From an uncultured Clostridia bacterium (lineage in GTDB: Bacteria > Bacillota > Clostridia > Oscillospirales > Acutalibacteraceae): a stretch of 40,420 bases of DNA. Shown piece after piece: positions 7,446 through 15,359 of the stretch; within the stretch, counting starts at the first letter, position 1; every line of letters begins with the position of its first letter. The notes beneath the pieces are model-generated. The model worked only from the letters and a program-made list of their open reading frames with translations, was not told the DNA's origin and ran no database searches. A program made the position numbers and the translations under genes. The DNA lies in contig CALWIS010000241.1 of NCBI GenBank assembly GCA_944380795.1, positions 1 through 40,420 on the forward strand, written 5' to 3'.

Positions 7446-8321
7446 ATGAAACGGAAGCCACTATGGATTGGTGCCTTTTTGTTATGCTCGTTTGTTTTGC
7501 TTTCACTGTGTTTCTCATCCCTTCCCTGCCTTTCTGTTGCCCCCGCTCAACCGGATATTCTGCCTTGTCTCCCCGCCCAAGCCAAGGTGCAAGAGGTGCT
7601 CCCCTCGGAGGACCTGACGCTGGATGTGCCCTATCTTTCTCAAGAAGGAATCCTTCCCACCGGATGCGAGGTGGTGAGCGCCGCTATGGTACTGCAATAT
7701 TGGGGGATAGACATCACCGCCATGGAATTGGCAGAAATGCTGCCCTGCGCTTCCTTTTATGAAAAAAACGGCAAACTTTATGGTCCAGACCCCAATGAAT
7801 ATTTTGTAGGTTCGCCCTTTGACTCTAAAAGCTATGGTTGTTACGCCCCAGTAATTGAACAGGTGGTCTCTTTGGCTGCGCCCTCCCTTTCTTCTCGTGT
7901 GCTCTATGATTACTCTTTGGAGGAGTTGTACGAGGAATATGTGTGCCAAGGAATCCCGGTCTTGCTCTGGTGTACCATCAACATGATGGAAAGTTACAAA
8001 GGAACTACATGGCTCCTTCCAGACGGCTCCTCCTTTACTTGGCGAAAGAATGAGCATTGCCTAGTATTAGCAGGAAAGAAAAACGGGGAGTATATCTGCA
8101 TGGACCCCTACGATTCTAATGGACAAGTCTCCATCCCTTCCGGGCTGTTGGAGCAACGCTATGAGGAAATGGGAAGCCAAGCTGTGGTGATCGTCCCGGA
8201 ATCACAACAAAACTGGGGTAGGTTTTCAAAAGCTAAATCGGAGACAGAAAAAATCTGTCTCCGATTTTTTATGGCCTTTTTACAGCGGACCGTTCCTCTA
8301 TTACCAGTACTAAAGCCGTAA
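7446..8321 (+). CDS. C39-like cysteine peptidase, membrane-anchored or secreted
   Basis: A 291-aa reading frame with an N-terminal hydrophobic segment (residues 5-30) that serves as signal peptide or anchor. A peptidase C39-like domain follows: LDVPYLSQ, then catalytic Cys74 in PTGCEVVSAAM, His204 in EHCLVLAG and Asp220 in MDPYDSNGQ. Such proteins (Peptidase_C39_2) act outside the membrane; their substrates are mostly unknown. AGGAGG lies six bases before the ATG at 7446. The frame lacks a stop before the downstream terminator: its last 25 or so codons run through the terminator hairpin and 53 bases into the convergent spoIIE gene. One extra G in the G4 run at 8215-8218 would create TAG just after residue Trp257, so a frameshift or sequencing error is possible. 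Confidence 0.82.
   Translation: MKRKPLWIGAFLLCSFVLLSLCFSSLPCLSVAPAQPDILPCLPAQAKVQEVLPSEDLTLDVPYLSQEGILPTGCEVVSAAMVLQYWGIDITAMELAEMLPCASFYEKNGKLYGPDPNEYFVGSPFDSKSYGCYAPVIEQVVSLAAPSLSSRVLYDYSLEELYEEYVCQGIPVLLWCTINMMESYKGTTWLLPDGSSFTWRKNEHCLVLAGKKNGEYICMDPYDSNGQVSIPSGLLEQRYEEMGSQAVVIVPESQQNWGRFSKAKSETEKICLRFFMAFLQRTVPLLPVLKP
8235..8270. terminator. bidirectional terminator inside the C39 peptidase 3' end
   Basis: A 13-bp perfect stem (8235-8247 with 8255-8267), 7-nt loop and T run to 8270 on the plus strand. It begins right at the spoIIE stop codon and also ends the plus-strand peptidase transcript, although the peptidase frame is still open here. Confidence 0.88.
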
Positions 8322-10599
8322 TGTCATCGTCGTGGCCGTCGGTGCGCCGTTCCTGAGCCTGCTGTACCAGCCGCTTTGCCAGTTCTCCCGGGTCTCCGCC
8401 TGGCCATTCCTCCAGCATCCCGCATACCCACTCGCAGCCGCAAGCCGTTATCCCATCCGACACCATAGCGATCATATCCCCCGGTTCCAGCTGCACCTCT
8501 GCCCGGGCAAATTCCGCCTCGCCCAAGATACCGATGGGGAAGGAAGGCGCTTCCACCTCCTGGCCTTTGCCGCCGCGCCGCACAAAGCTCACCGGAGAAC
8601 CCGCTTTATAGAATACCGCCTTGCCAGTGTGTAAATCCAGGGAAAGTACGTCCAGCGTTGCCAAGGATTCATCCCCCGAACGGGCCAGCAGTGCCGCATT
8701 GGTCAGCTGCAACGCGCACTGAAAGCCGATGCCGGATTTTAACAGGCTCTCCATAATGCCGGAAGCCATGGCACCATCCACCGCCGCCCGGCCTCCGGTG
8801 CCCATGCCGTCGCTGATAATTGCGATCTCATGGCCGTATTCATCGGAAAATACGGAATAGCTGTCACCGCATAGGCTTCCCCCGCCGCAGATATGCTGGG
8901 CCACACCGTGGGTTGCCTTGTATACAGGCCGCTCACTGAGGACAATGCGGCACCGGTCGCCGTCCATGGTGATCTGCGGGGCAGAAAAGTCCCGTTCGCA
9001 GGCCTGGGAGAGTTCCCGGCATAGGGTGCCCTTATTCATCCTGGCCCTGTCTCCCCGGGAAGCCTCTGCCTCCACGGTCATGCGGTCGTATCGGTCAATC
9101 CGGCAGCACACCTCCACTGGCAGGATGCCGGACTGCCGAAGCACCTCCCCCACCCGCCGAGCGCTCTCGTAGTCAAAGTGGTCCATTTCCCCCGTCTCAT
9201 GGGCGAGATCTTCCAACAGACGGGCGGTAATGCCAAACTGGCTCACTGCCACCTCCCGCACCTGCCCTGCCCGGAGTTCCGCCGCCTCCCGGGCCAGGTA
9301 TTCCTGATAGGCGTTGTTGATATTCTTTACCAGTTCTGGAAGCCTGGCACAGCGGTCCTGCAAATATCCGGGCATTTCCCGTTTTTCCAGCTGGCCCTCT
9401 TTTCGCAGGGTATCTGTCAGGGATTCCAGCGATTCAATGGTGGAATGGTACTCCCGCTCCCAGCAATAGGGCTTAAGGCCGCAATGCTGACAGGTTTTGG
9501 AGGCCGCTTTCACATACACGCCCTGGGGGTCCGGGGCGCAAAGCCGGGAGAGCTTGCCCGAAATCGTCTCCACCGACTGGGATACCTGAGAAAGAGCCTG
9601 TGAAACCCGCCGCAATCGCATGACCATATTTTCCCGCAGGCCGCTTTCCCGCAAGGTATCCCCCGGAGCGGAGAACAGCGACGCCACCCTTCCTCCGGCG
9701 GGGATCACCAAAAACAGCACCATGGCTGCGGCCACCTCATAAATGCCGGAGAGGTCCTGTTCCGCCCCCACATGAAGCCCTGCTGTCAGCCCTGCCACAG
9801 CAAAGGCCAGTGCCGACGCCCACTTGCCAAAGGGGGAGAAGATTCCGGCCAGCAGCCCTCCCAAGGCATAGACCCCCGAAATAGGGGAAAGTCCTACTGT
9901 GGAAAGGCTCATGGTGGTGCCAGCTGTAATGCCTGCCACAGCGCCGGCGAAGACACCCCCATACCGCCCGGCATACAGCACAAATAGGATCGCCCCAATA
10001 CGTCCCAAAGAGACCCCATAAAAGGTCACATCAGAAAAAGCCAATGCGGTCGTGCATAAAAAAACTGTCACCCCGGCCAAGTCCGGCTGGGTAAGGCTGC
10101 GCAGGCCATTCCTTCCCAGCAGCTCCCACACCCGCTGAAAAAACCAGCAGCCCCCAGCCCCTAAAAAGCCTTCTGCTAAATAAAGGGCGGCGGTATTGGC
10201 GGAAGAACCGTTGAGCATTACCATAGCGCCCCCGGTGGCCAGCAGCGGCCCGGCAGCAGCCAATGGCCCCGCAAACTGGCTGCGGTTAATGCGGTGCATA
10301 TCGTGGAGCGTCCAGCGGATGGCCGCCGCCGCCAACACACAGGTGAGATACCGCACCGGCACCAGAATGGGCGATGGCAGCAGATACCCCATCATAGCGC
10401 CGCCCGCCGCCGCCCACATAAAGTGATAAGGGGATGCGGCCACTGCGGCAATGCCAAAAGGGGCGTATTTTCCAAAGGCAATGCCCCGGGAAAACACCAG
10501 CCCCACCACAAAACTGACTGCGATCCCCGCCAATTCCGCTGTGACGGGGGACTCCTTCCAGCGAACCACCCGTTCCCGTACTGCCGCCAACGTACTCAC
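8269..10599 (-). CDS. spoIIE: stage II sporulation protein E (SpoIIE), PP2C-type phosphatase
   Basis: A 776-aa protein. The N-terminal part (about residues 20-310) is a run of some ten hydrophobic helices, the middle (about 310-560) is the oligomerisation/regulatory region, and the C-terminal third is a PP2C phosphatase. Metal-binding aspartates are visible in SDGMG (Asp597), VSDG (Asp715) and the HDDDIT motif (757-759). In Bacillus, SpoIIE sits at the polar septum, interacts with FtsZ and dephosphorylates SpoIIAA to activate sigma-F in the forespore. Length is close to the usual 800-830. The start is GTG at 10599, with a weak AGGGTG seven bases upstream. A Spo0A-type promoter lies 50-85 bases upstream. 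No sporulation gene is adjacent. Confidence 0.93.
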   Translation of the reverse strand: MSTLAAVRERVVRWKESPVTAELAGIAVSFVVGLVFSRGIAFGKYAPFGIAAVAASPYHFMWAAAGGAMMGYLLPSPILVPVRYLTCVLAAAAIRWTLHDMHRINRSQFAGPLAAAGPLLATGGAMVMLNGSSANTAALYLAEGFLGAGGCWFFQRVWELLGRNGLRSLTQPDLAGVTVFLCTTALAFSDVTFYGVSLGRIGAILFVLYAGRYGGVFAGAVAGITAGTTMSLSTVGLSPISGVYALGGLLAGIFSPFGKWASALAFAVAGLTAGLHVGAEQDLSGIYEVAAAMVLFLVIPAGGRVASLFSAPGDTLRESGLRENMVMRLRRVSQALSQVSQSVETISGKLSRLCAPDPQGVYVKAASKTCQHCGLKPYCWEREYHSTIESLESLTDTLRKEGQLEKREMPGYLQDRCARLPELVKNINNAYQEYLAREAAELRAGQVREVAVSQFGITARLLEDLAHETGEMDHFDYESARRVGEVLRQSGILPVEVCCRIDRYDRMTVEAEASRGDRARMNKGTLCRELSQACERDFSAPQITMDGDRCRIVLSERPVYKATHGVAQHICGGGSLCGDSYSVFSDEYGHEIAIISDGMGTGGRAAVDGAMASGIMESLLKSGIGFQCALQLTNAALLARSGDESLATLDVLSLDLHTGKAVFYKAGSPVSFVRRGGKGQEVEAPSFPIGILGEAEFARAEVQLEPGDMIAMVSDGITACGCEWVCGMLEEWPGGDPGELAKRLVQQAQERRTDGHDDDITALVLVIEERSAVKRP

Positions 10600-10650
10600 A
10601 ATACAACACCCTGCCTTCCTTTTAAACTTCCGTTTTTTATGGTTTTCTTC

Positions 10651-10683
10651 ATTGTATCCCGGAAGGCAGGCTCATTTTGTCAA
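10651..10683 (-). promoter_or_regulatory. Spo0A-dependent sigma-A promoter of spoIIE, 21-bp spacer
   Basis: On the minus strand a perfect TTGACA (10678-10683) and TACAAT (10651-10656) are separated by 21 bp. Spacing of 21-22 bp is the known hallmark of the B. subtilis spoIIE and spoIIG promoters, which need phosphorylated Spo0A. The predicted start near 10644 gives a leader of about 45 nt before the GTG. Confidence 0.75.
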
Positions 10684-10684
10684 A
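10676..10684. promoter_or_regulatory. Spo0A box (0A box) overlapping the spoIIE -35
   Basis: TTTGTCAAA on the plus strand matches the 0A-box form TTTGTCRAA and covers the -35 hexamer, as in Spo0A-activated promoters of B. subtilis. Confidence 0.7.
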
Positions 10685-10776
10685 CAGCGGCAGAGGTTCT
10701 TCCCTTTTCCTACGTGAAAATCCCCCATTTTATGGGGAAAAAACCGACGCTCCCGCACCAATTCCCAGCAAAAAAA

Positions 10777-10854
10777 CCGGTGCTCTGCCCTCGCTCCCCC
10801 AAATCCCCGGGAATCCCGGAAAAGGGGACGCAATCGGCAAAGCACCGTTTTTTT
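10777..10854. terminator. terminator after the aminotransferase gene
   Basis: An outer stem (ccggtgct... with ...agcaccg plus tgcc/ggc) encloses a long G+C-rich loop. A and T runs of seven bases flank it on both sides, so it can act in either direction. It ends the minus-strand aminotransferase transcript before the spoIIE promoter. Confidence 0.65.
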
Positions 10855-10867
10855 GATTTATATGATG

Positions 10868-12058
10868 TTACAGAAAGGCTTTGGCAGTCTCGCCCAAAAT
10901 CTGGATGCCCTTTACCAGCTGCTCATCGGTGGGGGTAGAGAAGTTGATACGGAAGGCCTGACAGGGAGCTGTGTCATCGGTGAGGAAGGCGTTTCCAGGC
11001 ACCACACACACCTTATTCAGCACCGCCGCCTTGCAGAACGCAGGCATATCCGCCCCATCCGGCAGCTTGCACCACAGGAACAATCCGCCCTCAATGGGGT
11101 TCCAGGTAATGCCCAAAGGCCGCAGGCATTTTTCCATCTGCTCCAACATAATGCCGCTCTTTTTGCGGTAAATGTCCTTGAGCCCTGCCAGATGGGCGTC
11201 GTAATCATAGCGGGTCATAAACTCGTCGCAGATAATCTGAGACAGCATACCGGTGTGGACATCCTCACCCTGCTTGCAGACGATCATCTTTTGCAGAACC
11301 GGCTTGGGGCCAATGGCATATCCCACCCGGATACCGGGGGAAATCACTTTGGAGAAGGTACCGGCGTACATGACCACGCCCTCCTCGTCCAGGCTCTTAA
11401 TGGCGGGGATATTCTCTCCGGCAAACCGCAGGTCACCGTAGGGGTTATCCTCCAGAATCATCACGCCGTACTTTTTGGCAAGTTCATATAACTTTTGGCG
11501 CTTTTCCCAGCGCATGGTGATGCCGGACGGATTCTGAAAGTTGGGGATGGTATAGATAAATTTGGCCTTTTTCTCCTCTTGCAGCGCCTTTTCCAGCGCC
11601 TGCATATCCATGCCGTCTTCTTCCATAGGCACACCGCGAAGGCGAACTTTATAGGAACGGAAGGTATTCAGGGAGCCGATAAAGCTGGGCTCCTCACAGA
11701 TTACCACATCCCCCTCGTTGCACAGGGACTTGGTGAGCAGGTCCATCACCTGCTGAGCGCCGGAGGTAATCAGGATATCGTCAAAGTCGCGGCCCACATT
11801 GTGGGTCTTTTTCATGTAGGCGGCCACGGTTTTCCGCAGAGGGATATATCCCTCTGTCTGGCCGTATTGCAGGGCGTCCACCGGGCGCTCCGCCATGACA
11901 CGGGCAGTGATCTCCGCAATGGCCTCTTTGGGGAAGGCTTCCGGCGCCGGGTTGCCGGCAGACAGGGAGATGACCGCAGGGTCTGCTGCATATTTAAAAA
12001 TCTCACGGATGGCAGAGGGCTTTAACGCCTGTACTCTGTCGGAAAATACATATTCCAT
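10868..12058 (-). CDS. PLP-dependent aminotransferase, class I/II (MocR/LysN-like fold type I)
   Basis: A 396-aa fold-type I aminotransferase. Visible motifs are SAGNPAPEAFP near residue 34, the GAQQVMDLL cofactor-phosphate region near 100, PNFQNPSGITM near 175 and GTFSKVISPGIRVGY near 230, which carries the Schiff-base lysine. This set is typical of the 2-aminoadipate/aromatic/branched-chain aminotransferases related to LysN and to the catalytic part of MocR regulators; there is no HTH domain, so it is the free enzyme. The amino-donor specificity cannot be read from the sequence. The ATG at 12058 has AAAGGAA about eight bases upstream. The gene is monocistronic, with its own promoter and terminator. 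Confidence 0.9.
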   Translation of the reverse strand: MEYVFSDRVQALKPSAIREIFKYAADPAVISLSAGNPAPEAFPKEAIAEITARVMAERPVDALQYGQTEGYIPLRKTVAAYMKKTHNVGRDFDDILITSGAQQVMDLLTKSLCNEGDVVICEEPSFIGSLNTFRSYKVRLRGVPMEEDGMDMQALEKALQEEKKAKFIYTIPNFQNPSGITMRWEKRQKLYELAKKYGVMILEDNPYGDLRFAGENIPAIKSLDEEGVVMYAGTFSKVISPGIRVGYAIGPKPVLQKMIVCKQGEDVHTGMLSQIICDEFMTRYDYDAHLAGLKDIYRKKSGIMLEQMEKCLRPLGITWNPIEGGLFLWCKLPDGADMPAFCKAAVLNKVCVVPGNAFLTDDTAPCQAFRINFSTPTDEQLVKGIQILGETAKAFL

Positions 12059-12123
12059 CGCTAACAGTTCCTTTCCTGAATTGTGGGGCGGGATTCTTTT
12101 CCGCTTTTTCCTATTACAGTGTT

Positions 12124-12152
12124 ATCATACCACAAACCCAGCCGATAGGAAA
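12124..12152 (-). promoter_or_regulatory. candidate promoter of the aminotransferase gene
   Basis: On the minus strand TATGAT (12124-12129) is preceded by TG one base upstream (extended -10). The -35 position (12147-12152) is a poor TTTCCT with 17-bp spacing. The predicted leader is about 60 nt. Confidence 0.4.
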
Positions 12153-12181
12153 GCCCACAGAAAAACTTTCTTTTGAAAAAC

Positions 12182-13450
12182 TCACTTCTGCCGGTTCTTC
12201 AGCATGGAGACCAGGCCCGAAAGCTTGGGAGGCTTGCCATACATCAGCACACCGATGCGGTAGATGGCAGCCCCCAGATACCCCAGGGCCACAGCGCCCG
12301 CCGCCATAAGAGCCACTGAAACAGCGATCTCCCAGCCGGCTACGTTCCCCATGGTGATGCGCACAAACATGGCCATAGGGGAAGTCAGGGGAATATAGGA
12401 GCAGGCGATCATCAACGGGGTATCCACCTCGCCGGAATTCAGCGCTACCATAACAATAATAAATACCACAACAAACAGCATGGTAGCAGGGGTGATGACA
12501 TTGCTTAGATCTTCCAATCGGCTGACCAGCGATGCCAGCGCCGCAAAAATAAAGGCATAAATAAAGAATCCCATCACAAAGCACAAAATAGCATACAGCA
12601 GTGTTTCCACCGGAAGATTAAACAAGGTTTTCATAATGGACATAGCGCCGGTATAATAGGGCTCGTTGATCTGGTAAGCACCATAAGCCGTGCCCAATAC
12701 CAGCACAAATTGCAGCAGTCCCGCGCACCCTGCGCCAAACACCTTGCCAAACATCAGACTTGTGGGCCTTGCCGAAGTAATAAGCAGCTCCATAGCCCGG
12801 GAGCTCTTCTCCGTGGCCACACTGGAAGCCACCATCTGTCCATAGAAGATGATCGCCATATACAGAAGCATAATGAGCACATAGGTAAACAAATAACTAT
12901 TGGCCTGATTCTTTCCGGCTTCTGTCTGCTCCAGTGTCTCCTCCACTTGGGCGGAGAGCACCTGCTGCACTTGTTCTTGGCTCATACCGTTCTGTGCCAT
13001 GGCCTGGGCCCGGTAAGTTTGCAGCAGCACCTCCTGCAAAACGCTGGAAAACTGGTCGTACAAACCTACGGTACCGGCAATACGGGTGTATTGCAACAGG
13101 GAATCGAATACCAGGCCGCTGGTATAGGTATTGTCCTCCACTGCCTGCATCAATTCTTCCTTGGTGCCGGAATAGGGCTGGAATACTTCTTCGCCCTCCA
13201 TGGCACCCATAGATTGGTTTAAAAGCTGGGAAAGCTGCTCCGATGTCATACCCATATCCTGAGAAGCCATGACGGCAATTTGCTCCTCTTCCAATCCTGT
13301 AACAGTATTTTCCTCACCAGAAGCTAAAAAGCGGGGCAGCGTCATACCCACCGCGATGAGCACCATCAACAGCAAAGTCACGATCTGGAAGGGGCGCTTT
13401 TTGAGATACGTCCCCAGTTCATACTCGAATACGGCAAAAAACTGCTTCAT
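12182..13450 (-). CDS. ABC transporter permease, NatB-like ABC-2 family
   Basis: A 422-aa permease with one N-terminal helix (about 20-40), a large extracytoplasmic loop rich in Gln, Glu and Met (about 45-185), then about five helices from residue 190 to the C-terminus. This layout is that of the NatB/ABC2_membrane_3 family, which exports Na+ in B. subtilis NatAB and peptides or unknown substrates in relatives. The segment SSRAMELLITSARPTSLMFGK is characteristic of the family. The ATG overlaps the stop of the ATPase gene by four bases (ATGA), so the two are translationally coupled. Last gene of an operon with an XRE regulator and a small membrane protein. Confidence 0.88.
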   Translation of the reverse strand: MKQFFAVFEYELGTYLKKRPFQIVTLLLMVLIAVGMTLPRFLASGEENTVTGLEEEQIAVMASQDMGMTSEQLSQLLNQSMGAMEGEEVFQPYSGTKEELMQAVEDNTYTSGLVFDSLLQYTRIAGTVGLYDQFSSVLQEVLLQTYRAQAMAQNGMSQEQVQQVLSAQVEETLEQTEAGKNQANSYLFTYVLIMLLYMAIIFYGQMVASSVATEKSSRAMELLITSARPTSLMFGKVFGAGCAGLLQFVLVLGTAYGAYQINEPYYTGAMSIMKTLFNLPVETLLYAILCFVMGFFIYAFIFAALASLVSRLEDLSNVITPATMLFVVVFIIVMVALNSGEVDTPLMIACSYIPLTSPMAMFVRITMGNVAGWEIAVSVALMAAGAVALGYLGAAIYRIGVLMYGKPPKLSGLVSMLKNRQK

Positions 13451-14385
13451 TTGTCCTCGCTCCCTTCTGCCTCGTCATCGTCGCCGGTGGTGGCCTCCAC
13501 AAAAATATCATTGAGGGTGGGGGTAATCAGCTGTACACCGTCTACAATAAGGCCGGAAGTGCTTACCGCAGCAAACAGTGCAGCTTCTCCGCCCTCATGC
13601 AGCAGCTCTACTGCCGCTCCCTCTTTCACGGCATGAGCATTTTTCACCACGTCCGAAAGGGATTCCCGACAAAAACGCAGGGCTTTTTCGGTCTCTTCCG
13701 TTTGAATGAGCCAGCGGCTGCGGCCCTTGGCCCGACGCAGTTCCCGGATGCTGCCGGAAAGCACGATCTCTCCATGGTGCAGGATGGCGATGGAATCGCA
13801 GAACTCCTCCACATAGTTCATCTGATGGCTGGAAAACAGCACGATCTTTCCGGAATTGATAAGTTCTCGCACCACATCTTTTAAAAGCATGGCATTCACT
13901 GGGTCCAGTCCGGAGAAGGGCTCATCCAAAATCACAAAATTGGGGTCGGAAATCAGTGCCGCTGTCAGCTGGATTTTTTGCTGGTTGCCTTTAGACAGGG
14001 TTTCCAACTTTTTGTTGGCGTGCTCTTCCATGCCCAACCTTTCCAACCACTTCATGCTGTTCGCCTTGGCATCGTGAGCAGTCATTCCCTGAAGCCGCCC
14101 TAAATAAATGAGTTGCTCCAGAATATTGACTTTAGGATAGAGTCCCCTCTCCTCTGGCAGATAGCCGATATTGATCTTTTCCCGCACCATGGGAGCGCCG
14201 TCCAGCAGCACCTTACCGCTGTCTGCCGGGAACACATCCATGATAATGCGGATGGTGGTAGTTTTTCCCGCGCCGTTGCGGCCCAACAGACCAAACGCCT
14301 TCCCACTTTCGGTGGAGAAGCTCACATCCCGCAGCACTTGTTTTTGTCCAAAACTTTTGTGCAGGCCCTCTACAGCAAATTGCAT
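13447..14385 (-). CDS. ABC transporter ATP-binding protein, NatA-like
   Basis: A 312-aa ATPase with Walker A GRNGAGKTT near residue 40, the export-type signature LSKGNQQK near 135 and Walker B FVILDEPFSGLD near 155. It has a C-terminal extension of about 90 residues (DUF4162-like) found in NatA and related exporters. The ATG at 14385 is chosen because translation then begins at the typical MQFAVEGLHKSFG; GGGTGA precedes it. The upstream in-frame ATG at 14433 has no ribosome binding site. It energises the permease encoded immediately downstream with a 4-base overlap. The upstream neighbour, 48 bases away, is a small membrane protein. Confidence 0.92.
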   Translation of the reverse strand: MQFAVEGLHKSFGQKQVLRDVSFSTESGKAFGLLGRNGAGKTTTIRIIMDVFPADSGKVLLDGAPMVREKINIGYLPEERGLYPKVNILEQLIYLGRLQGMTAHDAKANSMKWLERLGMEEHANKKLETLSKGNQQKIQLTAALISDPNFVILDEPFSGLDPVNAMLLKDVVRELINSGKIVLFSSHQMNYVEEFCDSIAILHHGEIVLSGSIRELRRAKGRSRWLIQTEETEKALRFCRESLSDVVKNAHAVKEGAAVELLHEGGEAALFAAVSTSGLIVDGVQLITPTLNDIFVEATTGDDDEAEGSEDK

Positions 14386-14433
14386 ATGTTTCACCCTTTC
14401 TCCGGGCTGGGCCCGGACTCCTTTTTCAATCAC

Positions 14434-14901
14434 TCAGATTTTACGCAGACGGTTCACCAGGTTTGCCACCAAATAGCACAACAACAGTATCATAAAAGAA
14501 CAATACAGTGTCCAGTAGACCGTCAAGCTGTAAAAACCTGTTACCGGCAAAGCGAACAGAAACAACACCATACAGGCATACAACGCCCTCAAAGCGGATT
14601 TCTCCCGGATCGAACAATCCCGTTCATCGGTATATTTGACATACAGCTTTTCCAGCCATTCCAGGTTCCGCAGGGCCAACAGATTGCGGATGATGTAAAA
14701 CATCCCGACAACACCTGCGCCAGCCAGCATTCCATACCGGCTGGCGGCCAGATTACTTGCTGCGTCTCCGGATACCTGAGGCAAAATCCCCTGCACTCCA
14801 GGCTGCTCCAACAAAACAATGAGAAGTGTCAATCCTATAATGAGCAGCGCCATCAGCAGGGTTTGTGTCTTGAGGTATTTCCGATACCGTTTCTGGTTCA
14901 T
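14434..14901 (-). CDS. small four-helix membrane protein of an XRE-ABC operon
   Basis: A 155-aa protein with four predicted transmembrane segments (about 15-32, 55-78, 105-122 and 127-148), a long first extracytoplasmic loop and a positively charged C-terminus. I do not recognise a named family with certainty; proteins of this shape often sit between a short XRE regulator and an ABC transporter in Clostridia. A GAGGAGG stretch overlaps the end of the regulator gene and is about twelve bases from the ATG, with only eight bases between the genes. A role as accessory subunit or sensor of the exporter is inferred from context only. Confidence 0.75.
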   Translation of the reverse strand: MNQKRYRKYLKTQTLLMALLIIGLTLLIVLLEQPGVQGILPQVSGDAASNLAASRYGMLAGAGVVGMFYIIRNLLALRNLEWLEKLYVKYTDERDCSIREKSALRALYACMVLFLFALPVTGFYSLTVYWTLYCSFMILLLCYLVANLVNRLRKI

Positions 14902-14909
14902 GGCAGCTC

Positions 14910-15110
14910 TTATCCCTCCTCGCTGAAATCAAAAACCTCTTCGATGGTTTTCCCAAAATAATGGGCAATTTTATAGGCCAGCACCAGAGAGGCGGTATAT
15001 TTCTCATTCTCAATGGAAATAATCGTCTGCCGGCTGACCCCCACCGCTTTGCCCAGCTCCTCCTGGGTGAGTTTCCTCTCCTTTCGGAGCTGGGCAATCT
15101 TGGTTTTCAC
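14910..15110 (-). CDS. short XRE-family HTH transcriptional regulator
   Basis: A 66-aa protein that is almost only a Cro/CI-type helix-turn-helix domain: the recognition region LTQEELGKAVGVSRQTIISIENEKYTAS lies at about 14-41, followed by the GKTIEEVF end typical of this compact family. Such proteins bind DNA as dimers. The start is GTG at 15110, with AAGGGGGTGA upstream. It heads an operon with a membrane protein and a NatAB-like exporter, and a strong promoter with paired TTTACATTT repeats lies directly upstream. Autoregulation and control of the exporter are therefore likely but inferred. Confidence 0.9.
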   Translation of the reverse strand: MKTKIAQLRKERKLTQEELGKAVGVSRQTIISIENEKYTASLVLAYKIAHYFGKTIEEVFDFSEEG

Positions 15111-15141
15111 CCAGTCACCCCCTTTGGAATCTTACGAGAAA

Positions 15142-15170
15142 AGTATAGCTTGCTTTACATTTATTGTCAA
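15142..15170 (-). promoter_or_regulatory. strong sigma-A promoter of the XRE-ABC operon
   Basis: On the minus strand a perfect TTGACA (15165-15170), a 17-bp spacer and TATACT (15142-15147). The predicted start near 15135 gives a leader of about 25 nt. Confidence 0.82.
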
Positions 15171-15185
15171 GTCTATTTTACATTT
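15154..15185. promoter_or_regulatory. paired TTTACATTT direct repeats around the -35, candidate operator
   Basis: TTTACATTT occurs at 15154-15162 and 15177-15185, 23 bp apart (about two helical turns). The first copy is in the promoter spacer and the second just upstream of the -35. Two dimers bound to the same face would block RNA polymerase, so this is the likely binding site of the XRE protein encoded next to it. Confidence 0.5.
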
Positions 15186-15204
15186 TAAAAGCGAATTTGT
15201 GGCA

Positions 15205-15353
15205 AAAGAATCAGCCTGTTCACTGCTCCACTACAGTAAACAGGCTGGTTTTCTCCATATTTTATCAGAATCAAAGCAGCTTTTCCCGGGAATCCACCGC
15301 AATCCCCGGGAGAGCCGCTTCGCTTATGAAAGGGGCTTTCTGAGAAGAAAGCC
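15205..15353 (-). ncRNA. candidate structured small RNA or attenuator leader
   Basis: A consensus promoter at 15360-15387 predicts a minus-strand start near 15353, exactly at the first base of a perfect 8-bp hairpin (15334-15353, 4-nt loop). A second, longer hairpin follows: 15274-15281 with 15313-15320 (8 bp; one pair is G-U only on the minus strand, which supports that strand) and 15284-15290 with 15305-15311 (7 bp). A third hairpin at 15212-15247 (9-bp stem) is followed by ATTCTTTT and could terminate the RNA near 15205. The only ORF is a 12-codon frame (15220-15258) without a ribosome binding site. It may be a free small RNA or a conditional terminator upstream of the XRE-ABC operon. No known family was recognised. 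Confidence 0.5.
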
Positions 15354-15359
15354 AACTTT

